Part shown: piece after piece, positions 37,331 through 51,043 of the stretch
Layout: each line of letters opens with the position of its first letter
How positions within the stretch are numbered: the stretch's first letter is position 1
Source of the DNA: Chrysomallon squamiferum
Lineage: Eukaryota > Mollusca > Gastropoda > Neomphalida > Peltospiridae
Length of the DNA: 64,000 nt
Direction of reading: 5' to 3'
Assembly (NCBI GenBank): GCA_012295275.1
Contig: CM022667.1
Location: forward strand, 10,154,538 to 10,218,537
Position numbers and translations under genes: made by a program
The notes under the pieces: model-generated
Databases searched by the model: none
What the model saw: only the letters and a program-made list of their open reading frames with translations
Told to the model about the DNA's origin: nothing

Positions 37331-40258
37331 TTCGCTGTTGTCGTTGTTTATTTATTTTATATTTATTCATTAATTTTTTTTTTTCATACCTCTAATTCCA
37401 TTCTCGTTACAAACCCTTTTAAAGTAAGTAAAAAGGTTTCTTTGTTTCTCTTCATCGTTATCTTTGCAGAAAACGTAGATGAGACGTTCTGAAAATTGAT
37501 CTGGTAGCAGAAGTGAAACCTAGATTATAAAAATAAAATAAAATAAATATAATAACTGATTAAAAGACACAAGCTATTGTTTGCAATTAGTAGCAACATA
37601 TATTTTATATTTATAATAGATGTTGTTACACATATGGGATCGTATTGTTATATTTGACTAAACATACCTCGAATTTTTTTTGTTTAATAACTTTATCAGG
37701 CTTTGCTTTTGAGTAGAAATACACATTTTCAACAGGATTTTTTTCATCCATGCCATAGTCAAATTTCAGTTCCTATAAAATATAAAGACAGTTTTGAGAA
37801 AAATACTGAATCTACCTAACATTATCCAATTTAAACAAACATAGCATTAAATCCTCATAAATTTTGGTAGAAAATCATTCAGTAAATTTCCAGTTCTGTT
37901 TTCCAATATATATACTTGCAATATTAAAATAGTTCAGTTTATACTTTAATAACGTAATAATTCAGAAATTTCATCATTCTAATATCTATTTATCTATCTA
38001 TCTACCTACCTATCTATCTGTCTATCTCTCTATCTATCTGTCTATCTATCTACCTATATTCTGCTCATGATAGTACCAACCAAAAAGTACCAAGATACAG
38101 CAAACCTGAGGATTTATTCATTTTACAGAGAAAGTTAACATTAGTAAATCAAATAAGACAAATACATTCAATTTTAAACAGTATCATAAATAAGTAAGAT
38201 ATGTATAAAGTGTTTATATGCTTGTTATATTTGTACTTGTGTAACTGTGTATGTTTGGGTATGACAGACACATACAGATATAGTTGTCTGTGTGTGTATG
38301 ACTATATATACATACACACACACACACACACATAAACATACATATCGAGACATACATATGTGTGTATATATATATATAAACTCGGCGGATTACCATTTCA
38401 TAACAGCCTTCAACGTGTTCTCTCCGCTTTTCTTCTTCTGTCATGCCACTAAGTACGTTTTGAATTCTACTGAACTAAAATAAACAACAGCCAAATATTA
38501 CAATTCTTTATATTTTTTCCCTCTAAATAATCATTTTTATTTCATATTTGTTTTTGCAGTTAGGCTATTTCCTTCGCATAGCATTGTAACAAACTTTAGT
38601 TTCCAGCGAAGAATGACTCAGTTTAGTAGTTTTATCACTGCAAACATTTCTTTCTTCCCTTATTTTTCTTAAAAAGGCAGATTTGTTTTTTCGCTAAAGT
38701 CAACGATTTTATGCATTATTACCAATTAAAGCAAATGTCAGCTACCAAAGAAAATGTATTGTAAAATCATTAAATAAAAGCCAAACAACCTGAGTTTCTG
38801 TCAGGTACGGACTTTGTGCAACACATTTGTCCGCTTTTCTCTCCATGATTCTTTTCAAAATGTTTCTTGCATCCTCAAGTTCTTTACTGTCAGAAAACAG
38901 AATTTTCGTGAACACGTCATCTGTCAGTTTGCTGTAGGCCACTGGATCGTCAATACATTCAGACATCTTTCTTTTTGTTCTGTAAAATACAGTAAGTGTA
39001 GATAAGGTGATATTTTATGCTCATATGTACCATATACCGCTAATGAAGACAAATGATTATTTCTACCAGGGTTCATTCTTCTCTGGATGAGACGTTTTCA
39101 TCATCTATGGCAACGTTTTGGTTTTACTACAAGCATTCTCATAGACGTAAAAGAAAAAAAAAAGAATAAGAAATGTGAAGAAAGAAAATATGAAAGAACA
39201 GTTTTCTTAAAAGACGAATACAGTTTGTAAAAAAAAAAAAAAAATTTGTAAAAAGGAAATAAAAGAAATGCCTTGACATTTAGAATTTGCTTTCTGGAAA
39301 TACCACAAAACATCAATAGCAAGATGAATTCGAAAATACAAATGAACAAAGATACATAATATATATATAGTAAAACAAATATTAAATATACAAATGTATA
39401 AATACACCTGCAATTTTTAACAACAGCAACAACAACACAAGTAATTAAGTCACTAAATAAATAAATAAATAAATGAATAAATTCCAATTACAAATGAAAA
39501 AAGAATTATAATTCTTAATTTCAGTATCTTTATTTGCAGTCAAATTACTCTCTTTCTGACATGTTGTACACAAATATATCATCTGTTCTCTATAAGTAAG
39601 TTCCATGGAATACTAAAACAAAAATCATTTAAGTATTTGTTTATAGAGAAATACTAATTATAGCAGTGTAAACTTTCAGAGATACAAAAATATAGACTCA
39701 CCCTTCTCTTCCTTCAATGAATATATGATCATTTGCTTTAATCAAAGCTTGGGCCAACCTAAAAACGCAACAGCTAGTAAATTTGTAATAGAAATGCCAA
39801 AAAATAAAACAATTTTTTTCTGAACTGCTGATAATAAATTTTTTGCTGATAATAACTGGTACATTTGTCACTTTAAAAGCCCCACTTCTATACTTATGGG
39901 CTTTACAAAATAAAGCTACATATTTTTTCATCTTTTTAATTATAATTATTATTATTATTTTTGTAAAATAAATAAATATAACGCATTTTATGAAAGTAAA
40001 CGAAAAAAAATAACATTTGTGTTTACATGTCTGCAGTATATAATACACTTTGCACAAATATTTCAGCAGAAATAAACTCACATATGCTCGAACGTGCTGG
40101 TCATTCTGTGTTTGGAGGCTCGTCTGTGAATTTCATAGCGTGTTTGAAACAGGTCGTAGATATGTAAGGCCTCCTGTTAATAAGTTACAATAGATCAACA
40201 GTTTTTCTGTATTTGTGGAACATTTCCGTGTTATCTTAAGACAGTAATGAGTTATTCC

Positions 40259-40353
<95 letters not shown>

Positions 40354-40516
40354 TCAAATATCGAGAAAGCTTAAAGTTTTATGGACAAATATGATTTTCA
40401 AACCTAATGTAAAGAAACAAAAAAAGAACAACAAAAAGGCGAGATAATACATTTTAAAAATTCAGTAATATCAGAGGTTAAATCAAGTTTATACAGATAG
40501 ATATATAGATACAAAC

Positions 40517-40559
<43 letters not shown>

Positions 40560-41026
40560 AAGTTTGAATTAAACCCTCTGTTTAATGGTATCATTACGTA
40601 CATTTGTTCAATACCATTTGCCATAAATCGTTTATAACAATCTTTTTTGCTATCAAATTAAATTACAACGACGAGAATGAAAACTAATCTTCTGATGACG
40701 AATGTAATGATGATAATGTTTAAGATGATGATTATGATAATGATATTATGAGGATGATGATGATATTATCTCACTTTATCCCTTCCACAAATGTGATACC
40801 GCCCATCGTCATCTTTTAGAACTCTGGCAAACTTCATGTATCGAGAGTGATCAAAATTGCTTTGAAATCCCAGCATGTAGCTGTCTCTTGCGAAATAATC
40901 GAACTTGTCGACATCAACCTCGTTGCTTTTATTTGCAACTATCTGAGAAACAGAAACACATCTCACTTCTGATTATTGTCATAAAATCAAATCTGTTAAA
41001 ACGTTTGTGAAACATCAAATATCAAA

Positions 41027-41112
<86 letters not shown>

Positions 41113-41940
41113 TGTTTATCATGTCAGGATCAATCTATGTTTTCATCTTAATTTAATTAATTAATGATTTATGTATTTTATTTATTATTTACAAAAGACT
41201 TCTTTCCAAAATAACTGAAATTATTATTTCTAACAAATGCGATAATTCATAGTGATGAGGAGACAAATCAGTGTTGTTGCACCGTTACCATTAAGTGTCT
41301 GATGTCAAATCTGCTGCTGATGTGACTCCATATTTAAAAAGTAACAAAATAATAAAGGGGTTATAAATCAGCAGAGACGGCAGTTGTCATATTCATGAGT
41401 GACTTCTTTTATTGTCAGACTTTGTTATTAGTAAAGACTGATTTCATATTACAAATAATAACATAAGAATATTATGGAACTGTACCTGCCAGTTCGTACT
41501 CCTATTCACAAAACCACACAATATATAATACAAATAAAATCATCATGTTTATAAACTGAATCATCAGATTGATTACTTTTTACATTATTATTTTTTAGTT
41601 TTATTATTTGTTATTTTCTTTACTTTTTGACATGATTATTTTTTTTTATAAAAATAAATAAATAAATAAAACAGCTTTTAATGAATCATAATTTATAATC
41701 CCTTTTATGAATAAAACAAACTTTACTATTTATATAATTTTTTTAAAATGTGAGAGATACAGTCATAATAAACATTAAATAAACAGCAGCTTTAATTAGA
41801 AATAATGTAACCGTTTTACCTCAAATAGAAAACTTTTGCTTTCATCCCTGCCAATCTTTTCCCAGTCCTGAGGAAAAATAATAATATATATCTATATATC
41901 TATCTGTCTGTCATTCTATCTATCTACCTATCTATCTATC

Positions 41941-42022
<82 letters not shown>

Positions 42023-42648
42023 CATCTATATATATATTTAATCACAAGTACACTCAAGTGACAGAGTAAGCAGTATCTGTAATCATCTTTTTACACACAA
42101 TGATCGTAACTACAAGAAAAACACATCAATTAGTTTGTCTAACCTAATCGTTTTCTTAAAATGAATGGGAAAACAATTATTGTTGTTTTTTGTTTGTTTG
42201 TTTGTTTTTTATGATAATTAATAACATTAGAATTAAAACAAAAAACAACAAGAATCATTTATCCCATTATTATTTCAGTTGGTACGAAACATTCAGAAAA
42301 ATTCCCTAGTCATAGATGCATGTTAATGTCTTACCTGTTTTCGCATATTATCAGGGAGTCCCTTGATCAGCAGTTTTATGAAATGTTTGTCCTTTTCGTC
42401 CAGTCCATGTTTTTCAAATTCTTCATCAAGTTTGTTTTCTTCAATTAAATGGTCAAACATCATTTTAGTAGCCTCCTCGTGCTGAATCAAAACATGATCA
42501 CAAAGAATAGGTTTATAGATATTACAACAACAATTAAAAAAATACTAGAAAGAATATTTTAAAAGGTTTGAGATTACCTTTTCAACAAAAATTATTACAG
42601 TTTTAAATCATAACTGAATCATTATTTTAAAAAATAAAAGAAATCATA

Positions 42649-42711
<63 letters not shown>

Positions 42712-43083
42712 ATACATCCAAACACGTAGAATTTAATTAAGTTTTAGCCATACGAACACGTACACAGAAGATTTACTGAAAACGATATTATTTAAAACAT
42801 TTATAAATTTTCATGTAGTTTAAAACAAAATAAAACTTCCTTAATTTTCATTTTAAGCTGTTCGTTGTTCTAGGAATAATTGGAACGCGGAGGAGGGACT
42901 TTTTGTTTATTTATATATTTCTATTTATTTAAATATGGAGGCACGACAAAGATAGTTGTTGACTGATTTCAGTAAGGGCTTTGAAATAAATAAATATAAA
43001 ACTGTTTGAGGTGGAAAGCTGGGTACAGGCAGGCATGATAAACAATTTATTTTTTTGTTATTATCTTTTTTCTTCAAAATTTA

Positions 43084-43122
<39 letters not shown>

Positions 43123-43688
43123 TATGAGATCAAATTCAAAGATAAACAAAACAAACACTCCATTCTGATTTCTCTGGTCGTATTTTTCGAATGAATAACT
43201 TTTCAAATAAATGTGAATATGGTCCATGTCCTGCAAAAAAAAAATAAAAAAAAAAAATAAAAAAATAATAATAATAATAAAAAAAGGTAAATAAATAAAT
43301 AAATAAATAAATAATAATAATAATCATAATAAACAGTTCAATTCTTTATGATTTAAAATACTGTATGAAAAAAAAAAACAGAAGAAGTTTAATTATAAAT
43401 CGGTAACCATGATTACTAAAGGATTTCAAATCTTAAACTGAATGTTAGTCCATTCGCAATTTCAGTAACTAGATTACTGGTAAACATAGAGCATGGTCAG
43501 CATTTTATTGTGCTGCTGTTTGTAATAGTGGAAATCAGTTTTATTACACAGAGAAATGTTTCAAATTATTACCCAGGTCATGACAAAGTCCAGCGATTTG
43601 TACACAAAGTTTATCTTTCTCACTTATGTTCAGTTCTTTCTGTTTGTCCATTAATGTCTGTACAAACTCCCCAGCCAGGTGATATACA
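36801..43688 (-). CDS. SAMHD1-like: SAMHD1-like gene lacking an intact first exon set (copy D, E2-E13)
   Basis: Exons in gene order: 43688-43573, 43230-43157, 42481-42335, 41867-41820, 40942-40775, 40173-40082, 39758-39702, 38979-38790, 38474-38394, 37772-37668, 37519-37390, 36838-36801. All have usable splice sites and together 1246 nt of open frame. E2 keeps [14 protein letters not shown]4 keeps HEEATKM, E6 keeps YFARDSYM. Upstream, both E1 relics (44.7 and 45.0 kb) are broken, the 0b copies are mostly broken, and exon 0 (48.2 kb) has a stop. The protein would lack the first metal His and the GTP-site helix. Either a recent 5' pseudogene or a gene using a start or E1 not seen here. It belongs to the B1/D subfamily ([25 protein letters not shown]). 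Confidence 0.68.
40261..40349. repeat. (AG)n microsatellite
   Basis: In the E6-E7 intron of copy D. Confidence 0.97.
41029..41110. repeat. (AAT)n microsatellite
   Basis: In the E5-E6 intron of copy D. Confidence 0.95.
41895..42030. repeat. (TCTA)n microsatellite
   Basis: In the E4-E5 intron of copy D, just upstream of the E5 acceptor in gene order. Confidence 0.95.
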
Positions 43689-43838
43689 CTACAAATTAAA
43701 TTTAAATAAATAACAAATAATTTAAATAATTAGACAATTAATTAATTTGTATAATAAAAGTATTAAATTAATAACTTCATTGTTTAATGAAATAAGTAAT
43801 ACTACTACTACTAATAATAATAATAACAACAACAAAAA

Positions 43839-43890
<52 letters not shown>

Positions 43891-44219
43891 TTTGAGAACA
43901 GAAAATGTTATTGTTGCCATAGGTCATGCAGAAATCAAGTGAACACTTTTGCAATGAATACTATAACTTTTATTTGTCGAAAAACATTTAACAACAATAA
44001 ATAACAAAACAACACCACCAATAAAAGTCTTTCTTTGATTACTTTAGGTAGCAGTATAAAAAAGCCTCTAAAGTCTTCATGTGGTGGTACGAAAAATTAT
44101 TCAATAAACATTTTCATTCTTCAAGTTATTATTTTATAACTTTGGCTGACTTACAATCGTTCATAACAATTTAATTTTATAGTAAAGTAATATTTTTATA
44201 AAACATTTTTAATGTCATC

Positions 44220-44700
44220 ACTTTACCCCGATAGAGACTATTGACAACTACATTTTAATGGAACAGAAATCTTGGAACAGAGACAAAAACCAAGGCAAGC
44301 AGATTCATAAATGAATCTTGATCGGCTGGACCGCATTTACGAAACATCTTGCAACAAATCTGGGAACCTGGTTGAATAGACAAATCTACAACTCATCCTA
44401 TTTCTAACTTCGGAGCTGTCAGTTAAGCAAAATAACAACCCAGCTTTTCAGAAACAAAGATGGAATCGAGTACATTGATCATCAGCTATGGAGACCGAAA
44501 ACCAAAAATAAGGGTAAAAGAGAAGATGGATAAAGATGTGACTGCATAGATTAAAAGATTGAAGTGGACCTGGGCAGGACACGTAACAGACCAGAAGATA
44601 ACCGACAGACATCGACTGTCACCTCCATGAAATCTGCAGGGATAAAGTATATGAGTACCTGAAGGGAACCATCTGGGTAAAACCAAAGGTTGAGAAACTT
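44220..44700 (+). mobile_element. LINE-like 3' relic, inverted copy of 3.0-3.5 kb
   Basis: Plus strand reads RVKEKMDKDVTA, a stop, then IKRLKWTWAGHV. The motif resembles the C-terminal part of non-LTR reverse transcriptases. It lies next to the first E1 relic of D, as its partner lies next to E1a of A. Confidence 0.5.
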
Positions 44701-44707
44701 GGAAATA

Positions 44708-44775
44708 TGTAGGATGCTGTGTTCAAATCGATTTAAAGAAGCTGCAGAATAAACAAAGTAAGCCATGAAATATGC
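44708..44775 (-). pseudogene. Relic of E1 (3' half), copy D
   Basis: Minus-strand sequence reads [17 protein letters not shown] and then diverges; the GG/gtaagt donor is gone. Downstream in gene order it runs into a LINE-like relic in the same arrangement as after E1a of copy A, so this relic and A's E1a descend from the same duplicated exon. Confidence 0.66.
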
Positions 44776-44961
44776 ATGGATGAAGTAAATGAGTACCGGA
44801 AAGGAACTATCTCGGAGAAAACGATACAAGAGAGGAATCTGAGCCTTTCACTCCACAACAGGACAATTAGTAAAGAAAAGAAAGAAAACTCTGAAAGTGT
44901 ACAGAATACACATAGACTATTTATTAAGAAAATAAAAGTAATTTACCCGATTTTATTTAAA

Positions 44962-45088
44962 TCGATTATGTTTATATTTATCTGCAGGATAAACTAAGAA
45001 AGCCAAACCAAGGTGCTTTATAAAACGAAGTCTGTAAAAAAATGCATCGTATCTATTATCTTTATACTCAGAGGATCCACTTCAATGC
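44962..45088 (-). pseudogene. Second relic of E1, copy D
   Basis: Minus strand reads [14 protein letters not shown] and is then shifted and stopped (a T-run replaces the QFQR codons). The later part still resembles LGLAFLVYPA. The 5' part and acceptor are missing, replaced by TA-rich sequence. Confidence 0.66.
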
Positions 45089-45492
45089 ATATATATAGTG
45101 GGTTATTTAATCAAAGAAATATATACGTATAAGAATGTATATAACTGCTACTGTGGAAAGAAAGAAATAATACACACACAAACACAAACATATTAATGTA
45201 TTACCTTTTTGTGTCTAATATGTGCATACTTCCATGTGCATGTTTAATAATATATATATATATATATTGATGTACATCTATAACATAATATGATGACGAA
45301 ATGAAGTATGCAGTTAATAACAGAATATACTGTAAAAAATATCTGATTAAATAGTTTTGCAATAAATACCGAGAGCTATTTAATAATAATAATAATAATA
45401 CAAATAATAATAAATAAACTGTAAAAAAAATAGCAAGAAGAAACAGTCTCTAATAAGAAAATTGTTTTGTTTTAGAATCTTAATTCAGTTAC

Positions 45493-45562
45493 CTTTTTCT
45501 TGACATTTTTTTTTTACTCTGTTATTACTCCATCAGAATTTCTGACAACAACAACAACAAAA

Positions 45563-45645
<83 letters not shown>

Positions 45646-46049
45646 GCAACAGTATTAATTATAATACTATAAGAAAATTATTTTGTTTTTAGAATCTTAA
45701 TTGAGTTATTATTTTTCTTGACATTTTTCCTCTGATTTCCCTCCATCAGACTTTCTGACAAGCAACAACAGTAATGACTTAAAATAACAACAACAACAAC
45801 AAATCCAGTCAACAACAATAATAACAATAATAATAAATATAATAATAGTAAATTATAAAAAAAACAACAGTCACTAGTAAAATTGTTTTGTTTTAGAATT
45901 TGTTTTCAGTTTCCTTTTTCTTGACATTCTCTTTCTGATTTCCTCCATCAGACTTTCTGACAAACAACAAATTTCATAAATTTTATAACAGTAATAATAA
46001 TAAACATCATTAACAACTTACAATTTTTAAAAATTAATAATGATTTAAT

Positions 46050-46085
<36 letters not shown>

Positions 46086-46418
46086 GAAGAAGAAGAATAA
46101 AGAAGAAGAAGAAGAAGAAGAAGAAAAAACTAAACAATAAACAACAACAAGAAAGTTCATTTCAGTCAATATGAAAATTTGTTTGTTTTAGAATCTTAAT
46201 TCAGTAACATTTTTCTTGACATTCTCTTTTCTGGTTTCCCTCCATCAGACTTTCTGACAACAACAACAAAAACAAGAACTATAATCATAATAATAAATTA
46301 TAAGAATAAGCATCAACACGAAGAAACAGTCACTAATAAGAAAATTATTTTTTTAGAATGTTAATTCAGTTACCTTTTTCTTGACATTCTCTTTTCTGGG
46401 TTTTCTGTATCAGACATT
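45493..46418 (-). repeat. Five tandem copies of exon 0b region, copy D
   Basis: Exon-0b-like segments on the minus strand lie at about 45493-45541, 45709-45754, 45914-45956, 46210-46253 and 46374-46418, spaced about 165-295 bases and separated by AAT/AAC microsatellite. Two have lost the GT donor (aataac, gaaact), one has gttact, and two keep gtaact. In the E1-compatible frame those checked carry stops. The most upstream copy has an ATG opening MSDTENPEKRMSRKR, but in a frame that does not match E1. Confidence 0.6.
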
Positions 46419-46569
46419 CTGACAAATAATAATAATAATAATGATGATGAAAAAAAAATTAATAATAATAATTATGATTATGATAATAGTTGAATGATGA
46501 TGATGATGATAATAATAAAAATAATGAAAATAATAATAATAACAATAATAATATTGCAAGAGAAAGTCA

Positions 46570-47986
46570 CACATTTCTGACATTCCATAAATCAGTATTT
46601 TCTAGGCAGCAGGGGAATGAACAGTTATTTCATAATTATTTCACCCATCTACCACACCTAGCGATGACAATCTGTGAATTACATTTTATGGTGATTGTGG
46701 GTATGTTGTATCATTCAGTGACATTAACAGATAAATTCATTCAGTAACTCTGAACAAAAATAAATAAATAAATAAATAAATAAACAAAAAGTAGATTTTT
46801 TGTAATATGAAATACTTAACTTGTTTGCCTATCGCCTATCGTTTCTTTTTTGAATGAGTATATTACGTTTGCTACATGAATGACTATAATCAGATATACA
46901 AAGATCAAGAAACCATAAACAGATGTTAGTGATATTTCAGTACCCGAGGAGTGTCTTTTGTTTTAATGTTTTCTAACTTTTTATTATCGTTATTATTATT
47001 ATTTTTTTTTTTTTTATTAACGTACAAATAAATAATGCCACTATGCGGAGCCGACTAAGAAATCTTGTTAGTAATTTACTAGCAACAGAGAACTAACTCT
47101 TGTTGTTATATATCGTCCAAACACACGAGATAAACTAACATGGCGTATTTTGTTGTTGTTTTCCTTGTTTTTTTTCATTCCATACCATTTTTTATTATTA
47201 TTATTATTATTATTTTTGTATGTATTATTATAGTAATATAGTTGTTATTGAAAATCACTTCAGTGGTTCTCGTCTGACATGAATGGGTAATTCAGCAACG
47301 CGTTACTTTCGTGGGCGATGGGGTAGTGAGGGTGGGTAGGGATTGAAATATATTGAGCACAAAATCAAACATTTTTATTGCTTTAAATTAACATAAACTG
47401 TAGATTATTTTTTTGTTTTGTTTTGTTAATGTGTTTACAGAAATGCGATGACTAAATATTTGACATTTTCGTTGATAGCTGGTATTAAGTCACCTTCACT
47501 CTGTCCATCAAATAAATTCATTTATTGATAAAATAGGGTTTATCAAAATAGTTTTGAGAATGGAAAAAATCGTTTCTTTATTATTATTATTATTATTTTC
47601 TAATATTAATAAAAAAAATATCACTGGAATTAACAATATCCAACAAGAACATTTTTTTCTCAATATAGCTTTTTTCTTCAGCATTTTAATTTAATTTAAT
47701 TTAATTTAATTTACATCTTCCTGTACAAATATGACATTTGTGCTCTTAGTACAATTTGAAAACAAATCACTTAATTCACGTTTGCTTATTTTCTTTATTT
47801 CAAATTTGATATCTAAATAACTCGCATTTAGCGGCGAACCCTTTTTGTGTTATACTTAATATGTTTTGTATTCACATATAAACAGAACAGAATCTCGACA
47901 CTGAATTTAATACGTCAATAAACAGTTTTGATATGTGAAGATTTAACAAACTAAAAAGGCAAAAATGTAATTCTAATTTATTTTGG

Positions 47987-48019
<33 letters not shown>

Positions 48020-48140
48020 TAGTTACCATGTTCCAGGGTTGTAGTTATATAGTTATATATCTACATTTTTGGTTTGCTGTCATAGTAATATTAGCACATA
48101 AATTAATAGCAAATAAAGATTTTGTTTGTTTGTTTGTTTG
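46570..48140. repeat. Intron 0-0b of copy D, paralogous to left edge
   Basis: Aligns in blocks with 490-1985. Short ATT and TA tracts. No coding content. Confidence 0.55.
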
Positions 48141-48150
48141 TTTCACTCAC

Positions 48151-48208
48151 CTTAGAGATATCACAGATTAATGTGCAGGCTTGATACTTTTATTCAGACT
48201 CCAGCCAT
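48151..48208 (-). pseudogene. Decayed exon 0 of copy D
   Basis: Homologous to the B2 start exon. The ATG is kept (MAGV) but a TGA follows after four codons and there is a one-base length change. The gtgagt donor survives. It marks the 5' end of copy D and lies about 2.2 kb from the first E1 of divergent copy E. Confidence 0.6.
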
Positions 48209-48400
48209 AACGTTTGATTTGTACTGACATAATTTCAGGAAATCAAAACCGAAACTTACATCATAAAAGTGTCCTCGTTTTGTATTGCAGTGTTATTCAC
48301 GTGACGCTAAATATTCACTGCTCATATGTGTGCATATTTGTTTTTTAATTTGACTGAATTATTTATTTATTTATGTTCGAGATTATTTCACATTATTTAT

Positions 48401-48923
48401 TACCGTATATACTTGTGTACAAGGCGACCTTATGTATAAGTCGATGTGTATTTTAAGACCAAAAATTGCGTCATTTTAGGTATTACTTGTGTATAAGTCG
48501 ACTGTAGATTCCAGGCACCGTCACTATTTTTAGACCAGTGCTATAGCCTGAGTTTTGTTTATGAAATTAGGACCGATATTTAGTGTAATTTGGCAGAGAA
48601 GTCTGCATTCCTAGATCATTGAAAGACGCCGTAAGGCATAACGCCGTACTGACGGTTTTCTCGCTTTAAAATGTATTTTTATGTCATTAAACGGAAGAAT
48701 ATCATGTTTTACATTCATATTTGGTTTTGTTATTTAATTTTTCAAAATTTTATAATTTTGAAAAGCTGAAAGACCGCGATTATTTTAAATGCATCCCGTA
48801 GCAAAAAATAGTCAAAATGGCGACTCTTCAGCAAAAGCATTACCTATGTATAAGTCGACCCCCAAAATATTACCTTAATATAGTCTCCCAAAAATTCGAC
48901 TTATACACAAGTATATACGATAA
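48401..48923. mobile_element. MITE-like DNA transposon
   Basis: Ends carry inverted repeats around cgtatatacttgtgtataag (left about 48403, right about 48893-48921 in complement), with the tataagtcga motif also repeated inside. There is no transposase frame. The 5' blocks at 32.89 and 34.44 kb read straight through the insertion point, giving empty sites. Confidence 0.78.
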
Positions 48924-48949
48924 TTTTTTATTTATTTATTTATTCAGAT

Positions 48950-49014
48950 AATTAGATAGATAGATAGATACATACATACACACATACACACACACACATA
49001 CATACATACATACA

Positions 49015-49048
<34 letters not shown>

Positions 49049-49080
49049 CATACATACATACATACATACAAACATAGATA
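48950..49080. repeat. (GATA)n and (ACAT)n tract
   Basis: Counterpart of the GATA/GACA tracts in other 5' blocks, here mostly ACAT. Confidence 0.9.
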
Positions 49081-49855
49081 TATTGATTGATTGACATTCC
49101 CGTAAGCCGGATTTAAACCAACAATGTCTATTTTTATTTGTTTTTTAAATTTTGGTTTGTTCATTTTGTTGTTTTTCTTATTTTCTTTTTTCTTCTTCTT
49201 CGTCTTTTATTATCAGGAATATTTCTTAATTTGAGAAATCGAAACCGAAACTTTTCTTACTGTCATGAATCTAAGGCTTCTTTTCGTTGGTTTATTTTTT
49301 TCATTTTCACTATTTCTATTAACGAGAGAGAATCGCTGCTTGTTTGATATAGCTCTGTTGCTAACAAACTACTTATTTGTCTGTGCGCAGTAACGTTAGT
49401 TTTTTTTTTTATCGTTAATTGTTCACATGAAAGGTATACGTTACATTCAAAGTACACCGAAACAACAATCACCTGGATACAACCCACTGAGACCAGATTA
49501 TAGTTTCTTGATCTTTTGTAAAATATGAATCGTGTAGCAAATATATAGTTAAGTCTTTATTTCTTGAATAGTTAATGTTTCATTGTGACAGAACAATGTT
49601 TTTATCTTACGCTTGCCAAATGTCATCTCTGTCATGATTCTTGTTTCGGTCTGTGTCATCCACAAAAAGTCGTGAGTTCACCTGGGTCGTGAGAAGCGCT
49701 TTAAGTTTTATTACGGGTTTTTGTTTTGCAGAATGATCTGGCGACAAACGTGTAGGGATAAAGTTCGAACCGTGTTGATTTTTTATGGATATTTTTTTTT
49801 TTTTGTTATGAGAGAACTGTGGAACGCAATGTACGGCTACATCTAGGTAACTAGT

Positions 49856-49896
<41 letters not shown>

Positions 49897-50349
49897 TTAT
49901 TTATTTATCTCTGTTCTGCTTCAGTAATCCTTATGTGATTGTTGTCAGAGATTACCATTATTCTAGAACTGTAGTGCTATAGTGAATTTATAGCTAGCGC
50001 TCATAGTTTTAAAAGTGTCTTATATTTTTTGTGTTTCTAATGAACAAAAACGTTTATATATATATAAGCATATACAGATCCTGTTATCTGATAATGTGAA
50101 GCCAACTCGGGTAGTGTGACCTGCCTGATCTAGAGATATATAGTTCAGTTTTTATCTCTTGAATAGTTAATGTATCATTCACTGTCATTTTATAAATAGT
50201 ATTTTCTCGCTAAATGTTTTATTATTACCTATTCTTTCACTTAATGACACATATCATCTTTCATGCACACTATCAGACCCTCAAAAATATTGCCTATTCA
50301 GAATCAGTAAATTCACACACATTCACACATAGATAAAAATAAAATGCAA

Positions 50350-50380
<31 letters not shown>

Positions 50381-50398
50381 TATACACACACATTTCAG

Positions 50399-50559
50399 AT
50401 TTTTAATGATGCCATTCATGGCAGTACTGAAGTGGATCCTCTGAGTATAAAGATAATAGATACGATGCAGTTTCAGAGACTTCGTTTTCTAAAACAACTT
50501 GACTTCACTTACTTTCTTTATCCTGCAGCTTCACATAATCGATTTGAACACAGCACCGG
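50399..50559 (+). CDS. SAMHD1-like: Extra exon E1a of copy E, with GC donor
   Basis: A complete 161 nt E1 homologue with a ttcag acceptor and an open frame. It differs from E1e at [21 protein letters not shown] and EHSTG. The donor is gcaagt, the usual consensus of the rare GC-AG intron class. It could be a mutually exclusive alternative to E1e, or a decaying duplicate. Allosteric Asp/Gln/Arg and metal His are kept. Confidence 0.55.
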
Positions 50560-50882
50560 GCAAGTTTTTTTAAACTTATTTAATGTGTACCTTTAATTTC
50601 TGTTTTTGTAATTATATATATAAACAGAACAATATCTGGACACTGAACGTAATATGTCAATAAAGAGTTTTTAAATATGAAGATTTTACAAACTAAAATG
50701 ACCAAAATGTAATTTGTATTTATTTTGGTTTTATATATATGTGTGTTCTTTCATTCACCCACATACACCATGTTTTATACACACTATAACACATTCACAA
50801 ATGGACAGACTATTCAGAGTCACTACATGCACACACATATAGATAGAAATAAAATGTATAAATACGTACATACATATTTCAC

Positions 50883-51043
50883 AATTTTAATGACTCTATC
50901 CATGGCAGCATTGAAGTGGATCCTCTGAGTATAAAGATAATAGACACGATGCAGTTTCAGAGACTTCGTTTTCTAAAACAACTTGGTTTGACTTACTTTG
51001 TTTATCCTGCAGCATCTCATAATCGATTTGAACACAGCATCGG
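50883..51043 (+). pseudogene. Extra exon E1b of copy E, acceptor lost
   Basis: A full 161 nt E1 homologue with an open frame ([11 protein letters not shown] to HNRFEHSIG) and a gtaact donor. The acceptor cag has become cac at 50880-50882, so normal splicing into it should fail. Confidence 0.65.

Noticed and set aside
45493-46418. CRISPR-like array
   Set aside because: Irregular spacing, animal genome, and the repeats are exon 0b homologues with microsatellite spacers.
50725-50928. Frame shared with 52801-53121
   Set aside because: Runs across duplicated intron into E1b and E1d in part out of frame; it reflects the duplication, not a separate gene.
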